Part shown: positions 7,504-16,663 of the stretch, in pieces
Layout: every line of letters begins with the position of its first letter
Numbering within the stretch: the stretch's first letter is position 1
Assembly: GCA_964569245.1 (NCBI GenBank)
Contig: CAZMTK010000007.1
Span: forward strand, 52,527 to 116,526
Source of the DNA: JAAYTY01 sp964569245
GTDB lineage: Bacteria > Fermentibacterota > Fermentibacteria > Fermentibacterales > Fermentibacteraceae
DNA: 64,000 bases
Reading direction: 5' to 3'
Program-made: the position numbers and the translations under genes
The notes under the pieces: model-generated
The model's database searches: none
The model's input: only the letters and a program-made list of their open reading frames with translations
What the model was told of the DNA's origin: nothing

Positions 7504-9876
7504 CTATCGGATCACTACCAGCTGCCTGCTCTGCTGGAAGCCGCCTGCATCCATCCTGATCACATAGACGCCCGCAGGGATGGCTCTTCCAGAGCCGTCC
7601 TCGAGGTTCCATACCAGGGAGTGCGGCCCCTCGGCCATCCAGTCGCTGCCGAGGTCGGCAACGACCCGGCCGCTGAGGTCGTAAACCGAGAGCGAGACCG
7701 GCCCCGGTTCTCCGAGGCTGAACGCTATCGAGGCGGAGACGGAGGCCGGGCTTGGGCAGACCGGCGAGAAGGAGTAGACCGCGGGGGTGCCCTGTCCCTC
7801 CTCCGTGCCGAGGCCTGTCACCTGGATCGTGCCGGTGTAGGTGTTGTAGTTGTGGTACCAGGCTCTGACGGTGATGTTGCCCGTGGTCTCCGGCGAAGCG
7901 TAAAGCGTCACCTGGCCGGAGGCGTTCGTCGTTCCTACGGCGTAGACCTCCCCTGTCTGCCAGTTGCCCTTCTGGATGCACACCCTCGCACCGCTGAGAG
8001 GGGTGCCTCCCGTGCCGGTCACTGTGAAGGTGATGTTGGTGTTCCCGCTTATCGAGGAGGGATGCGAGCAGGCCATCGTCATGTCTTCAAGGGTCCACAT
8101 CGGCAGCTCCGGGTCGCCGAGGAGGTTGTACTCCTTGAGACACCAGTTCATGTACGCATCCGACGGCGGGGAGAAGTGGTCGGTGGCCAGGGCGTGAGCC
8201 TGGCCGAGGAACCAGATGTTGTTGAGGTAGTACTCGTAGTAGAACCTCTCGCAGAGCACTTCGCTGGGGCCCTGTCCGGGGCTCGAGGGGCTGCCCCAGC
8301 CGTAGCGTGAGTTGAAGGCGCCGAAGCCGCCGCCGTTGGCCGAGTTGTTCCAGGCGTCTCCGCAGCAGGTCCCGGTGTCGAGCGCGCCGATGAGGCAGGC
8401 GATCGAGTTCCAGATTGCAACGTTGTCGCCCGTGGTGATGTTCGTGAGGGCCATGATCTGGGCGACAGTGAAATTGTCGCCGTACGAGGTGTACATCATC
8501 GTCTCGCTGCCGTGGCTGGCGTGATAGACGTGGTGCGGCCCTGCGTTGATCATGGCGATGGTCATGGCGGTGCTGTTGTTGGGCTCGTACAGCTTCTCCT
8601 CCTCCCACGTGTTCGGGCAGTAGCCGCTGATGATCTCGGCCCCGGCCGAACCGTGGCAGTAGGGGCTGGTCCACAGCACGCCGCAGGTGTAGCCGATGCG
8701 CATCTCCAGAGGAGCGGTCTCGAAGTAGTCGGAGGACGGCAGGGCCTGCATGTGCTCGTACCAAAGGACCTTGTCGACGTAGAGCGCAGCCTCTGCGGCG
8801 CTGTTGACGCTCGCACGGCCGACCCAGAAATCGGGGTGCCAGTCCACGTTGTCGGAGGTCTCGCCCCAGATGTGGTTGTTGTTGCTGTCCCACTTGTCGG
8901 CTCCGGGCGAGGAGTCGTTGTTGTCTGCGAAGTAGAGGTCGACGGGAGCGTAGTCCGTCTCGCCTCCCGCGCTGAGTATCGCGTCGCGGCAGGCCACCTT
9001 GTCGTCGTCGCCGCAGATCAGCACGTACTCGGCACCCTCCAGGCGGCAGTCGGTCAGGAAGGCCCTGATCTCCTGCTGGAGGTCGTAGCAGTTGTACTGG
9101 CTCTGTATCCAGGTCGTCGTGTAGACGTTCGTCGGGATGCCCTTGGAGGTCTTCCAGTCGGCCAGCTCCTGCATCGCCGTCTGATAGTCCGGATGGGTGA
9201 TGATGACGTACTCGCCGTACGCGAGATCGCGGGAGTCGATGATGTTTGCTCCCGAGCCGAAGACACCCTCGGGGTTGATGACGATCGACCTCACGGCATC
9301 CATCGAGCGCTGCTCGCTCTGTAGGCTTCGCCTGAGGATCGTCATCGAACCCGGATCCTGGTGGTAGGAGAGCCGCACCGTAAGACCGCTAAGCACCTCG
9401 AGCCCGCCGCTCACGGGATTCCACCTGACGGGATAGACCAGCAGGCTCGCGACGGGAATCCCGAGTATGGCGCTGGAGCTTCGGAGCTCCACGGTCTGGA
9501 AGGGGAAGGTGCGGTTCTGTCCGTAGATGTGTGGGTCGGGCTCGACCGGGTATACCGTCTGCTCTACCGAGAGGGGAAGGGTGGGGCCGGCAGGCATGAC
9601 CGTGCAGCGGCTCCTGATCGGGGTCCATGTCTCGCTCACGATGTCGAGGCCGTCAGCCACACAGGCTGTGGGCAGCGCGGCACGAATCGGGAGCAGCGGG
9701 AGCGCGGGCTGGCCTTCGACGGAAATCATGCCTTCGCCGTCGATCCAGACCATCGTGTAGGGCCCGGCCTCGCGGGTCTCCACAGCCGAGGGATCCACTG
9801 GAATGTCCAGAAGAAGCTCGCCTGCGAACGCAGGCACGGCAGCCGATACGGCAAGGAAAAGAACCAGCTTCCTCAT
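7504..9876 (-). CDS. Gingipain-type cysteine peptidase (family C25) with T9SS-like tail
   Basis: A 790-residue secreted endopeptidase. It starts with a signal peptide (MRKLVLFLAVSAAVPAFA) after AAGGAGGAGAG, then a pro-region of about 200 residues. The C25 catalytic domain spans roughly residues 210-570: YVIITHPDYQTAMQELADWK opens it, the catalytic His is in YHASHGSE, and the likely catalytic Cys is in WNSIACLIG about 50 residues on. A carboxypeptidase-regulatory/Ig-like module follows (GTGGTPLSGARVCIQKG), and the protein ends in a FlgD-like sorting domain (VYDLSGRVV ... IPAGVYVIRM). It is expected at the cell surface or outside the cell. The specificity pocket cannot be read from sequence. 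A frame extension to 9978 upstream of the ATG lacks a start site. Confidence 0.9.
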   Translation of the reverse strand: MRKLVLFLAVSAAVPAFAGELLLDIPVDPSAVETREAGPYTMVWIDGEGMISVEGQPALPLLPIRAALPTACVADGLDIVSETWTPIRSRCTVMPAGPTLPLSVEQTVYPVEPDPHIYGQNRTFPFQTVELRSSSAILGIPVASLLVYPVRWNPVSGGLEVLSGLTVRLSYHQDPGSMTILRRSLQSEQRSMDAVRSIVINPEGVFGSGANIIDSRDLAYGEYVIITHPDYQTAMQELADWKTSKGIPTNVYTTTWIQSQYNCYDLQQEIRAFLTDCRLEGAEYVLICGDDDKVACRDAILSAGGETDYAPVDLYFADNNDSSPGADKWDSNNNHIWGETSDNVDWHPDFWVGRASVNSAAEAALYVDKVLWYEHMQALPSSDYFETAPLEMRIGYTCGVLWTSPYCHGSAGAEIISGYCPNTWEEEKLYEPNNSTAMTIAMINAGPHHVYHASHGSETMMYTSYGDNFTVAQIMALTNITTGDNVAIWNSIACLIGALDTGTCCGDAWNNSANGGGFGAFNSRYGWGSPSSPGQGPSEVLCERFYYEYYLNNIWFLGQAHALATDHFSPPSDAYMNWCLKEYNLLGDPELPMWTLEDMTMACSHPSSISGNTNITFTVTGTGGTPLSGARVCIQKGNWQTGEVYAVGTTNASGQVTLYASPETTGNITVRAWYHNYNTYTGTIQVTGLGTEEGQGTPAVYSFSPVCPSPASVSASIAFSLGEPGPVSLSVYDLSGRVVADLGSDWMAEGPHSLVWNLEDGSGRAIPAGVYVIRMDAGGFQQSRQLVVIR

Positions 9877-9943
9877 CTCTCCTCCTTTTCGGGTTCCGCT
9901 GAAAACGAAAACGCATCCGGTCTGCACGATTCGGCGACAATGG

Positions 9944-9972
9944 AAAAGGCGGGTGCGCAAACGCCACCCGCC
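9944..9972 (-). terminator. Intrinsic terminator of the EF-G-like operon
   Basis: Read on the minus strand, GGCGGGTG and CACCCGCC pair around a loop and are followed by TTTT. It lies about 140 bp past the stop of the gene ending at 10109, and about 70 bp before the C25 peptidase start. Confidence 0.6.
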
Positions 9973-10108
9973 GAACACACGATTTCACAGCCTGATCCCG
10001 GACAGCTCCGGGCCGGCGCACGGCCCAACTCTACCACTCTCCCTGCCGGAGCCCGTGCTCCAGTTCGGAAAATCGCACCACCAGCCCTGCATCCCCATGC
10101 AGGTCGAG

Positions 10109-10699
10109 CTACTGCTGTTCGAGTTCCGAGATAATATACCAGACAGCCTCGGAAACGCCAGCAAGCGGGCCCGACCATTCCAGCCCGCCTGACGAATACA
10201 CCTCCGCGGTGCCTTCGGAGGCATCCCGGGGTACGACGACGAGCAGCTCGACTCCGAAGAATCCTGAAGCCATGGCGAACTTCTCGGGGCCGCCTGCGTC
10301 TCCGAGATCCAGCGGATCAGGATAGAGGAGCAGGCCCGCCGGAGCTCCGCTGCCGCCGATCGCATCCATGGCCTCTTCGGCTTCCCGGCCGGATCCGGAT
10401 ACCGCTACGGTCACCATTCTGGATGCGACATCCCGCTCCACGACGCTCCAGTCGACTCCGGTCGGCACCAGCGCCGCCTCTTCCGTGCCTCCGTCGTCGT
10501 CGCCGAGGACGTCGAGGAGGAGGAGACCTCCGACCACTGCGGCGGCACCGATCGCCAGATAGGCGTCGATGCTGCTTCCTTCGTCCGTTTCGGAGGCCGC
10601 ATCCGGCCCCGATGCCGAGGCGACATGGCTGACCGCGGTGAAGTCGAGCAGGAGAAGGATCATGAGAATGCCGGGCAGTCTGGAAGCTACGCCACCCAT
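10109..10699 (-). CDS. Hypothetical membrane or secreted protein
   Basis: A 196-residue protein not recognised as a family member. The N-terminus is a signal sequence (GILMILLLLDFTAVSHVASA). A second hydrophobic helix is near residues 47-64 (YLAIGAAAVVGGLLLLDVLG) and is followed by an acidic DDDGG stretch. The C-terminal 110 residues read as a compact alpha/beta domain, presumably on the far side of the membrane. GGAGG precedes the ATG. It begins 13 bases after the EF-G-like gene on the same strand and is probably co-transcribed with it. No function can be assigned. Confidence 0.6.
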   Translation of the reverse strand: MGGVASRLPGILMILLLLDFTAVSHVASASGPDAASETDEGSSIDAYLAIGAAAVVGGLLLLDVLGDDDGGTEEAALVPTGVDWSVVERDVASRMVTVAVSGSGREAEEAMDAIGGSGAPAGLLLYPDPLDLGDAGGPEKFAMASGFFGVELLVVVPRDASEGTAEVYSSGGLEWSGPLAGVSEAVWYIISELEQQ

Positions 10700-10712
10700 C
10701 CGTGCGCCTCCG

Positions 10713-12764
10713 TCAGTCCTCTTCGTCCCTGGAGGTCTCGGCCATGATCCGCTCCTGGATCTCGCGGGGGACCGGCTCGTAGTGCGAGAAGCTCTGGGAG
10801 AAGCTGCCCCTCGCCTGGGTGAGTGACCTCAGAGCGCTGGTGTACTGGTAGAGCTCCGCCTCGGGCGCGAGCGCCTTGATCACCTGGAAGCCGCCCTCGG
10901 CCTCCATTCCCTGTATGCGCCCCCTGCGGGAGTTGATGTCTCCTATGACGTCGCCCATGAACTCCTCGGGCACCGTTATCTCGAGGTTCATGATCGGTTC
11001 GAGAACCTGCGGGGATGCCTGGAGCATGAGCTGCTTGAAGCACTTGCTGGCCGCAAGCTTGAAGGCCATGTCGGACGAGTCGACCGGGTGGGAGGAGCCG
11101 TCGTAGACCACGGCCTTGACGTCGACTACCTTGCTGCCCGCGACGGGGCCGTTGTCCAGGCACTCGAGGACGCCCTTCTCCACGGCAGGGATGAACTTTG
11201 TGGGCACCGTGCCGCCGACGACCTCGCTCGCGAACTGGAAGCCCGCCCCCCTCTGGAGCGGCTCAAGCCGCATGAACACGTGTCCGTACTGCCCCCTGCC
11301 TCCGGTCTGCTTCTTGTGCTTGTACTGCCCCGAGACCACCTTCGAGATAGTCTCGTGGTAGGCGATTCTCGGCCTGAAGATCTCCGCGTCGACGCCGAAG
11401 TAGTCCCTCAGCCGGGTGAGCATCGTGGAGAGATGCTGCTCGCCCATTCCGGAAACGGTGGTCTGTCCTATCTCCGGTTCGATCCTGAAGACGAAGCTGG
11501 GATCCTGGGCGGAGAGCTTGGACAGCCCGGCGCCCATCTTGTCCTCCTCGCCCCTCTTCTTCGGAGCTATGGCGGCCCTGTACACCGGCGCCGGATACGA
11601 CACCGGGACGAGCTGGACGGGTTTCTGCCTGTCGCAGATCGTGTCGTTGGTAGTCGTTGCCTTGAGCTTGGCCGCGGCGGCAATGTCGCCGGTGACAAGC
11701 CTGTCGGCGTCTATCCTCCTGCCGCCCGAGACGAGGTAGTAGTTGCCGAGGCGCTCCGATACGCCCTTGGTCGAGTTCACGACCTCTACCGAGCCCTCCA
11801 CCCCGCCCCGCAGGACCCTGAAGTACACCATGTCTCCGACGTGCCTGTCCATGGTGCTCTTGAACACGCGCGCGACGAACGGGCCAGAAGGGTCGGGAGG
11901 GACCTCCTGGCCCTGGTCGGACATCTCGGGCCTCCTGTCGAGCGGCGATGGGATGAACGAAGCCAGGCCTTCGAGCAGGAACGCCTGCCCGGACGGAGGC
12001 GTTGCATTGCCGCAGAAGACGGGGAAGAGCTGGCGCTTCGCGACCGCGATCCTCAGCCCCTTGTCCAGCTCCTCCGGGCTGAGGCTGTCGTTGGCGAAGA
12101 AGCTCTCCATCAGAGCCTCGTCGGACTCTGCCGCCGATTCGATCAGCTCGTGGCGCCAGGCTTCCAGCCTCTCCCTCTCGGACTCCGGGACGGGCATCGG
12201 CTTTCCCGAGGCATCCACCGCCGTGCCTGACAGCACGTTGACGACCCCGGAGAAGGAGGCGCCCGAGCCTGCGGGGAACGAGAGAGGCACGATCCTCCTG
12301 TTCAGCGTCTCCCTTGCCTTGGCGAGCGCACGGTCGAAGTCGGCGTTCTCCCTGTCGAGCCTGTTCATCCAGACGACCACCGGCACAGACGCCCTGGATG
12401 CGAAGCCCCAGGTCTGGAGCGAGCCCACCTCGACCCCCGATGCGCAGTCGAGCACGAGCACGGCTCCGTCGCTGACCGCGACAGCGCCGATGGTCTCGCT
12501 GTAGAAGTCGGCGAAGCCGGGCGTGTCGATGATGTTGATCCTGCATCCCCTCCACTCGCAGGTGGCGATGGAGGAGGACAGGCTCTGCCTGCGCTCCCTG
12601 CTCTCGGGGGAGTAGTCGAAAACGCTGGTGCCGTCTGTCACGCTTCCCAGCCGCTCCACCGCCCCGGCGGCGAGCAGGAGGGAGTCGCAGAGGCTCGTCT
12701 TGCCCACGGAACCGTGCCCGATGAAGCAGACGTTCCTCAGATCTGCGGGTGTGTGTTCCTTCAA
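10713..12764 (-). CDS. Elongation factor G-like GTPase
   Basis: A 683-residue translational GTPase. The G domain carries GHGSVGKTS (P loop, about residues 17-25), DTPGFADF (G3) and MNRLD (G4, in place of the usual NKxD). EF-G domains II to V follow, with the domain IV/V signature KVVSGQYKHKKQTGGRGQYG and INSRRGRIQGMEAEGG near the end. The switch region lacks the DWMEQE motif of the canonical factor; instead it has FDYSPESRERRQS. This places it in the EF-G-like (EF-G2) group rather than the main elongation factor. In other bacteria, members are implicated in ribosome recycling or stress, so the role here is unsettled. Confidence 0.85.
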   Translation of the reverse strand: MKEHTPADLRNVCFIGHGSVGKTSLCDSLLLAAGAVERLGSVTDGTSVFDYSPESRERRQSLSSSIATCEWRGCRINIIDTPGFADFYSETIGAVAVSDGAVLVLDCASGVEVGSLQTWGFASRASVPVVVWMNRLDRENADFDRALAKARETLNRRIVPLSFPAGSGASFSGVVNVLSGTAVDASGKPMPVPESERERLEAWRHELIESAAESDEALMESFFANDSLSPEELDKGLRIAVAKRQLFPVFCGNATPPSGQAFLLEGLASFIPSPLDRRPEMSDQGQEVPPDPSGPFVARVFKSTMDRHVGDMVYFRVLRGGVEGSVEVVNSTKGVSERLGNYYLVSGGRRIDADRLVTGDIAAAAKLKATTTNDTICDRQKPVQLVPVSYPAPVYRAAIAPKKRGEEDKMGAGLSKLSAQDPSFVFRIEPEIGQTTVSGMGEQHLSTMLTRLRDYFGVDAEIFRPRIAYHETISKVVSGQYKHKKQTGGRGQYGHVFMRLEPLQRGAGFQFASEVVGGTVPTKFIPAVEKGVLECLDNGPVAGSKVVDVKAVVYDGSSHPVDSSDMAFKLAASKCFKQLMLQASPQVLEPIMNLEITVPEEFMGDVIGDINSRRGRIQGMEAEGGFQVIKALAPEAELYQYTSALRSLTQARGSFSQSFSHYEPVPREIQERIMAETSRDEED

Positions 12765-12897
12765 GCCCGTTCTCCTGTGATCTTCGGTTTCGCCTCCTGG
12801 CCGACGCTTGCCGGAAGCTGGCTGATTACGATCGGAATCGATTATCTACGGGCCTGCGGCAGGGGTGTCAACCACGGAGTCGCGGAGGTCGTTCGCA

Positions 12898-13260
12898 TTG
12901 GAGAACCTGCAGATCCTCCTGGCAGCCGCTGCGGTTGCGCTGGTGCTGGTCCTCCTGCGGAGGGCGCTATCGGAACTCTCCCGGAGACCGCGCAGGGATG
13001 AAGTCCTGCGCCGTGTCAGGGAGCAGGGGGACCGCGAGGACGGGATCGAACCGGGCGGGCACGAGTGTCCCCTCTGCGGCTCGCCGACGAAGCTGCACAG
13101 ATACCCGCACATCTCCGTGTGGAGATGCGCCAGATACCCCCTGTGCAGAGGCTTCATCAAGGCCAGGAAGCCTTCCAGACCCGCCTTCGCCGCCAACTGG
13201 GAGCGGAGGAGGGGACGCGGAGGCAGCCGTTGCCCGGGATCGCCCCCTGGCGTAACTTAG
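12898..13260 (+). CDS. Small membrane-anchored protein with topoisomerase-type zinc finger
   Basis: A 120-residue protein with one N-terminal membrane helix (LLAAAAVALVLVLL) and a C-terminal zinc-ribbon segment of the C4 topoisomerase type: CPLCGSPTKLH, then WRCARYPLCRGF, giving four cysteines in two pairs. I chose TTG at 12898 because GGAGGT ends eight bases before it; a GTG at 12865 in the same frame lacks a good site. Such ribbons occur at the C-terminus of topoisomerase I and alone in small proteins. The role is unknown. It lies just before the flavoprotein pair and may share its transcript. Confidence 0.65.
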   Translation: MENLQILLAAAAVALVLVLLRRALSELSRRPRRDEVLRRVREQGDREDGIEPGGHECPLCGSPTKLHRYPHISVWRCARYPLCRGFIKARKPSRPAFAANWERRRGRGGSRCPGSPPGVT

Positions 13261-13286
13261 CTGGTTGCAGCGGCTCCAATTCACGC

Positions 13287-15398
13287 ATGGACCAATGGAC
13301 GGAGCGTGGACGATTGTCTCCAGACAGCAGAGGCGGACGGATAGACAGGCATCCGGTGCTTGACTGCCCGGAGCGCAGACTGGTTTCCTTCCTCTTCGAC
13401 GGAGAGCCCCTCTCCGGGGTGGAGGGCGAGATGGTCTCCTCGGCCCTGATGGCCTCCGGAAGAAGCGTCTTCGGGCACCACGCGAGGGACGGGAGCCCGC
13501 AGGGCCTCTTCTGCGCCAACGGGCAGTGCTCGCAGTGCGCGCTGATCATAGACGGGGTCCCCTCCAAGAGCTGCATCGTGCCTCTGCGCGAGGGGATGGA
13601 CGTCCGGAGCGTGGAGGGTCTCGCCGAGCTGGGCGACCTGCCCGGTCCGGGCGTGCCCCCGCCGTCCAGGATCGAGGTCGATGTCCTGGTCATCGGCGCC
13701 GGACCCTCGGGGCTGGCCGCAGCGGTCGAGCTGGGGAGAGCGGGCGCCAGAACGCTCGTGGTGGACGACAAGGACAGGCCCGGAGGGAAGCTCGTGCTGC
13801 AGACGCACAAGTTCTTCGGGTCGGAGGCCGACTGCCACGCCGGTACGAGGGGGATCGAGATCGCCGGCATCCTGGAGCGGGAAGTCCGTGAATACGGCTC
13901 GGTGGAGATCTGGCTGGAAACGGTGGCCCTGGGCGTGTACAGCGACGGCTACTGCTGCGTAAGGAGGGGGCAGGCGATCCACTTCGTCAAGCCGCGCTTC
14001 CTGCTTGTGGCCGCAGGAGCCAGGGAGAGGTCGCTGGCCTTCCCCGGGAACACCCTTCCGGGCGTCTTCGGAGCAGGAGCCTTCCAGACTCTCGTCAACC
14101 GGGACCTGGTGCGATGCTCCAGGCGCCTCTTCGTGATAGGCGGGGGGAACGTCGGGCTCATAGCCGCCTATCACGCGCTCCAGGCAGGCATGGAAGTGGC
14201 AGGGCTGGCCGAAGCCCTTCCCCGGTGCGGCGGGTACAAGGTCCACGCAGACAAGATTCGCAGGCTCGGGGTGCCGATCCACACATCTCACACCGTTCTG
14301 GCCGCGCACGGCGGCGAGAGGCTCGAGGCCGTGACCATCGCGGCCGTGGACAGCGCATTCCGCCCGATGCCGGGCACCGAGAAGACCTACGACGTGGACA
14401 CGCTCCTCATCGCGGTGGGTCTGGAGTCGGTGAACGAGTTCCACAGGAAGGCTCTCGAGTTCGGGATCCCTTCTGCGCTCGCCGGAGACGCCGAGGAGAT
14501 CGCGGAAGCCAGCGCGGCGGTATTCTCCGGAATGATCAGGGGCAGGGAGACAGCCTGCAGGCTGGGCCTGTCGGCGGAGCCTGTGCCTCCGGGGTGGGCG
14601 GAGAAGGCGGAGGTTCTGAAGAGCCCGGGCGGGCGCATCCACCCGTACGTCGCCCCCTCGGCGGCAGAGGGCGTTTTCCCGGTGCTCCACTGCGTCCAGG
14701 AGATACCCTGCAATCCCTGCATGACGTCCTGCCCGAAAGGCCTCATCTCCACCAGAGGGCATCCCGTCCTCGGAATACCCGAGTACTCCGGGGGATGCAT
14801 CGGATGCGAGAAGTGCGTCGCCGTATGCCCGGGCCTGGCCGTGACGCTGGTCGATTTCAGGAAGTCGCCCTCCCGGCCGGTGGTGACGATTCCATACGAG
14901 CTCGGCTCCTGGACGCTGGCTCGAGGTCGGGAGCTGCAACTGACGGACTGGGAGGGGGAGCCCCTCGGCAGGGGAGTGCTGCTCGGGATGAGGAACGCCC
15001 CCGGAGACGGCAGGACGGTGCTCCTCAGAGTGGAGACCGATGCCGGCGTGGCTGCCAGGGTGGCCGGAGTGCGCATCCAGGACCCCGAGTGCGCCGCTCC
15101 CCGCGAACACGCCCTCCACGATGCACCGGTCCCCGACGATGCGATCGTCTGCAGATGCGAGAGGGTTAGCGCAGGGGAGATTCGGCGGCATCTGAGGAGC
15201 GGCGTCCGCGACCTGAACGAGCTGAAGGCGCTCACCAGGGCGGGGTTCGGCGCGTGCGGCGGGAAGACCTGCAGGAGCCTGCTTGCCAGGATATGCAGGG
15301 AGGAGGGTCTCTCGCCCGGGGAGGTCGCCCTGCTGACGGAGAGACCGCTCTTCGCCGAGACCAGGCTCGGCTGCTTCGCGGGAGGTGAGGCGAGGTGA
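13287..15398 (+). CDS. Iron-sulfur flavoprotein, sarcosine oxidase alpha / HCN synthase AB-like subunit
   Basis: A 703-residue multidomain oxidoreductase. In order: a [2Fe-2S] plant-type ferredoxin segment (about residues 30-110, CANGQCSQC and a distal Cys); an FAD-binding Rossmann fold (VLVIGAGPSGLAAA, about 133); a second nucleotide fold (LFVIGGGNVGLIAA, about 280); a ferredoxin-like insert with CNPCMTSCPKG and CIGCEKCVAVCPG (about 475-515); and a C-terminal BFD-like [2Fe-2S] segment (CRCERVSAGE ... GFGACGGKTCRSL). This is the architecture of the large subunit of two-component amino-acid dehydrogenases (sarcosine, proline, opines) and of hydrogen cyanide synthase. The substrate is set by the partner encoded next, whose start overlaps this stop. 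Start is uncertain: ATG 13287 has a weak site, and TTG 13314 is possible. Confidence 0.85.
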   Translation: MDQWTERGRLSPDSRGGRIDRHPVLDCPERRLVSFLFDGEPLSGVEGEMVSSALMASGRSVFGHHARDGSPQGLFCANGQCSQCALIIDGVPSKSCIVPLREGMDVRSVEGLAELGDLPGPGVPPPSRIEVDVLVIGAGPSGLAAAVELGRAGARTLVVDDKDRPGGKLVLQTHKFFGSEADCHAGTRGIEIAGILEREVREYGSVEIWLETVALGVYSDGYCCVRRGQAIHFVKPRFLLVAAGARERSLAFPGNTLPGVFGAGAFQTLVNRDLVRCSRRLFVIGGGNVGLIAAYHALQAGMEVAGLAEALPRCGGYKVHADKIRRLGVPIHTSHTVLAAHGGERLEAVTIAAVDSAFRPMPGTEKTYDVDTLLIAVGLESVNEFHRKALEFGIPSALAGDAEEIAEASAAVFSGMIRGRETACRLGLSAEPVPPGWAEKAEVLKSPGGRIHPYVAPSAAEGVFPVLHCVQEIPCNPCMTSCPKGLISTRGHPVLGIPEYSGGCIGCEKCVAVCPGLAVTLVDFRKSPSRPVVTIPYELGSWTLARGRELQLTDWEGEPLGRGVLLGMRNAPGDGRTVLLRVETDAGVAARVAGVRIQDPECAAPREHALHDAPVPDDAIVCRCERVSAGEIRRHLRSGVRDLNELKALTRAGFGACGGKTCRSLLARICREEGLSPGEVALLTERPLFAETRLGCFAGGEAR

Positions 15399-16546
15399 GG
15401 CGCTCCTACGATGTCGTGATCGCCGGCGCGGGCAGCGTGGGCACCCCTCTCGCGATGTACCTGGCCGGGGCGGGGCTGTCGGTTCTGTGCGTGGATCGGG
15501 CCGCCTCGGCTGGGCAGGGGAACAACAAGTGCGCGATAGGGGGGATCAGGGCCACGCACGGCGAGCCGGCCAAGGTCCGCCTCTGCCTGCACTCCCTGGA
15601 CGTGTTCCGGACCTGGAAGGAGAAGCACGGGGAGAGCATCGGCTGGCTCGAGGGCGGCTACACGTACGTCGCCTATGACGATAGGATCGAGGGCATTCTC
15701 AGGGGGATGCTGCCCAGGCAGAAGGCCGCGGGCCTCTCGATAGACTGGGTCGGACCCGACGCAATAGCAGAGATCGTTCCCGGAATAGCGAGAGAGGGGC
15801 TGAGGGGAGGCACCTGGTCTCCCCGAGACGGAAGCGCAAGCCCGATGCTGGCGGTCTACGCGTTCTGCAGGAGGGCGAGAGAGCTGGGCGCGGAATTCCT
15901 GTTCGGCAGGACGGTCACCGGGCTGGAGCTCTCCGACACTGCGGTGAGAGCGGTTAGAGCCGGGGACGCGATCTACCCCTGCGGCGCCTTCGTGAACTGC
16001 GCCGGCTCATCCGCGCGATCGGTCGGTGCCATGGCGGGGCTCGACCTCGCCGTCGAGCCTGACATGCACGAGGCCGGCGTCACAGAGCCGGTGAAGCGCT
16101 TCCTGGGCCCCATGGTCGTGGACATGAGGAAAGCGCCGGGATCGGCCAACTACTACTTCTACCAGCACGACACCGGACAGGTGGTTTTCTGCATCACCCC
16201 GGACCCCCCTCTCATCGGGGAGTCCACGGCCGAGACCTCGGAGTTCCTGCCGCTGGTGGCGCCGCGCATGACGTCCCTGCTGCCGAGGCTGGCCAACATC
16301 CATGTTCGAAGGACGTGGCGAGGATGCTATCCGCAGACGCCGGACGGAGCGCCTCTCCTGGGTCGCGCGGGGCCGGAAAACAGCTTTGCGGCCGTGGGGA
16401 TGTGCGGCCAGGGCTTCATGCTCGGGCCCGGGGCCGCGGCCTTCCTGACGAGGATGATCACCGGGTCGCCCGCCCCGGGGGACGGAGAAGTGGCGGAAGC
16501 GCTGTCTCCCGGCAGAGCCTTCTCCGGCAGCGAGGCGCTCAAGTAG
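15395..16546 (+). CDS. FAD-dependent amino-acid oxidoreductase (DAO family), catalytic partner subunit
   Basis: A 383-residue flavoenzyme of the D-amino-acid oxidase/sarcosine oxidase beta family. It has the FAD-binding motif VVIAGAGSVGTPLAMYLAGAG at the N-terminus and, near the C-terminus, GCYPQTPDGAPLLGR and GMCGQGFMLGPGAA, which close the flavin site. The GTG start at 15395 overlaps the upstream stop as GTGA and has GGAGGTGAGG before it. With the iron-sulfur subunit it should form a dye-linked dehydrogenase that oxidises an N-methyl or imino acid (sarcosine, proline, glycine-like) and passes electrons through FeS centres. Which substrate is used cannot be told from sequence. Confidence 0.85.
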   Translation: MRRSYDVVIAGAGSVGTPLAMYLAGAGLSVLCVDRAASAGQGNNKCAIGGIRATHGEPAKVRLCLHSLDVFRTWKEKHGESIGWLEGGYTYVAYDDRIEGILRGMLPRQKAAGLSIDWVGPDAIAEIVPGIAREGLRGGTWSPRDGSASPMLAVYAFCRRARELGAEFLFGRTVTGLELSDTAVRAVRAGDAIYPCGAFVNCAGSSARSVGAMAGLDLAVEPDMHEAGVTEPVKRFLGPMVVDMRKAPGSANYYFYQHDTGQVVFCITPDPPLIGESTAETSEFLPLVAPRMTSLLPRLANIHVRRTWRGCYPQTPDGAPLLGRAGPENSFAAVGMCGQGFMLGPGAAAFLTRMITGSPAPGDGEVAEALSPGRAFSGSEALK

Positions 16547-16663
16547 CCGGCTCCGCCGGGTTGCCGCACATGCCGGACCCCCGGTAGGATATCGCACCAC
16601 GGAATCTCGAGACGGGTCCTTCAGGATTTTTCTGCCGGCTCCCCGCCGGCGCATGGAGGTTCC

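Noticed and set aside
11088..12230. Long plus-strand ORF of 380 codons
   Set aside because: It is a shadow of the EF-G-like gene on the other strand; high GC creates long antisense frames. No family motif is present.
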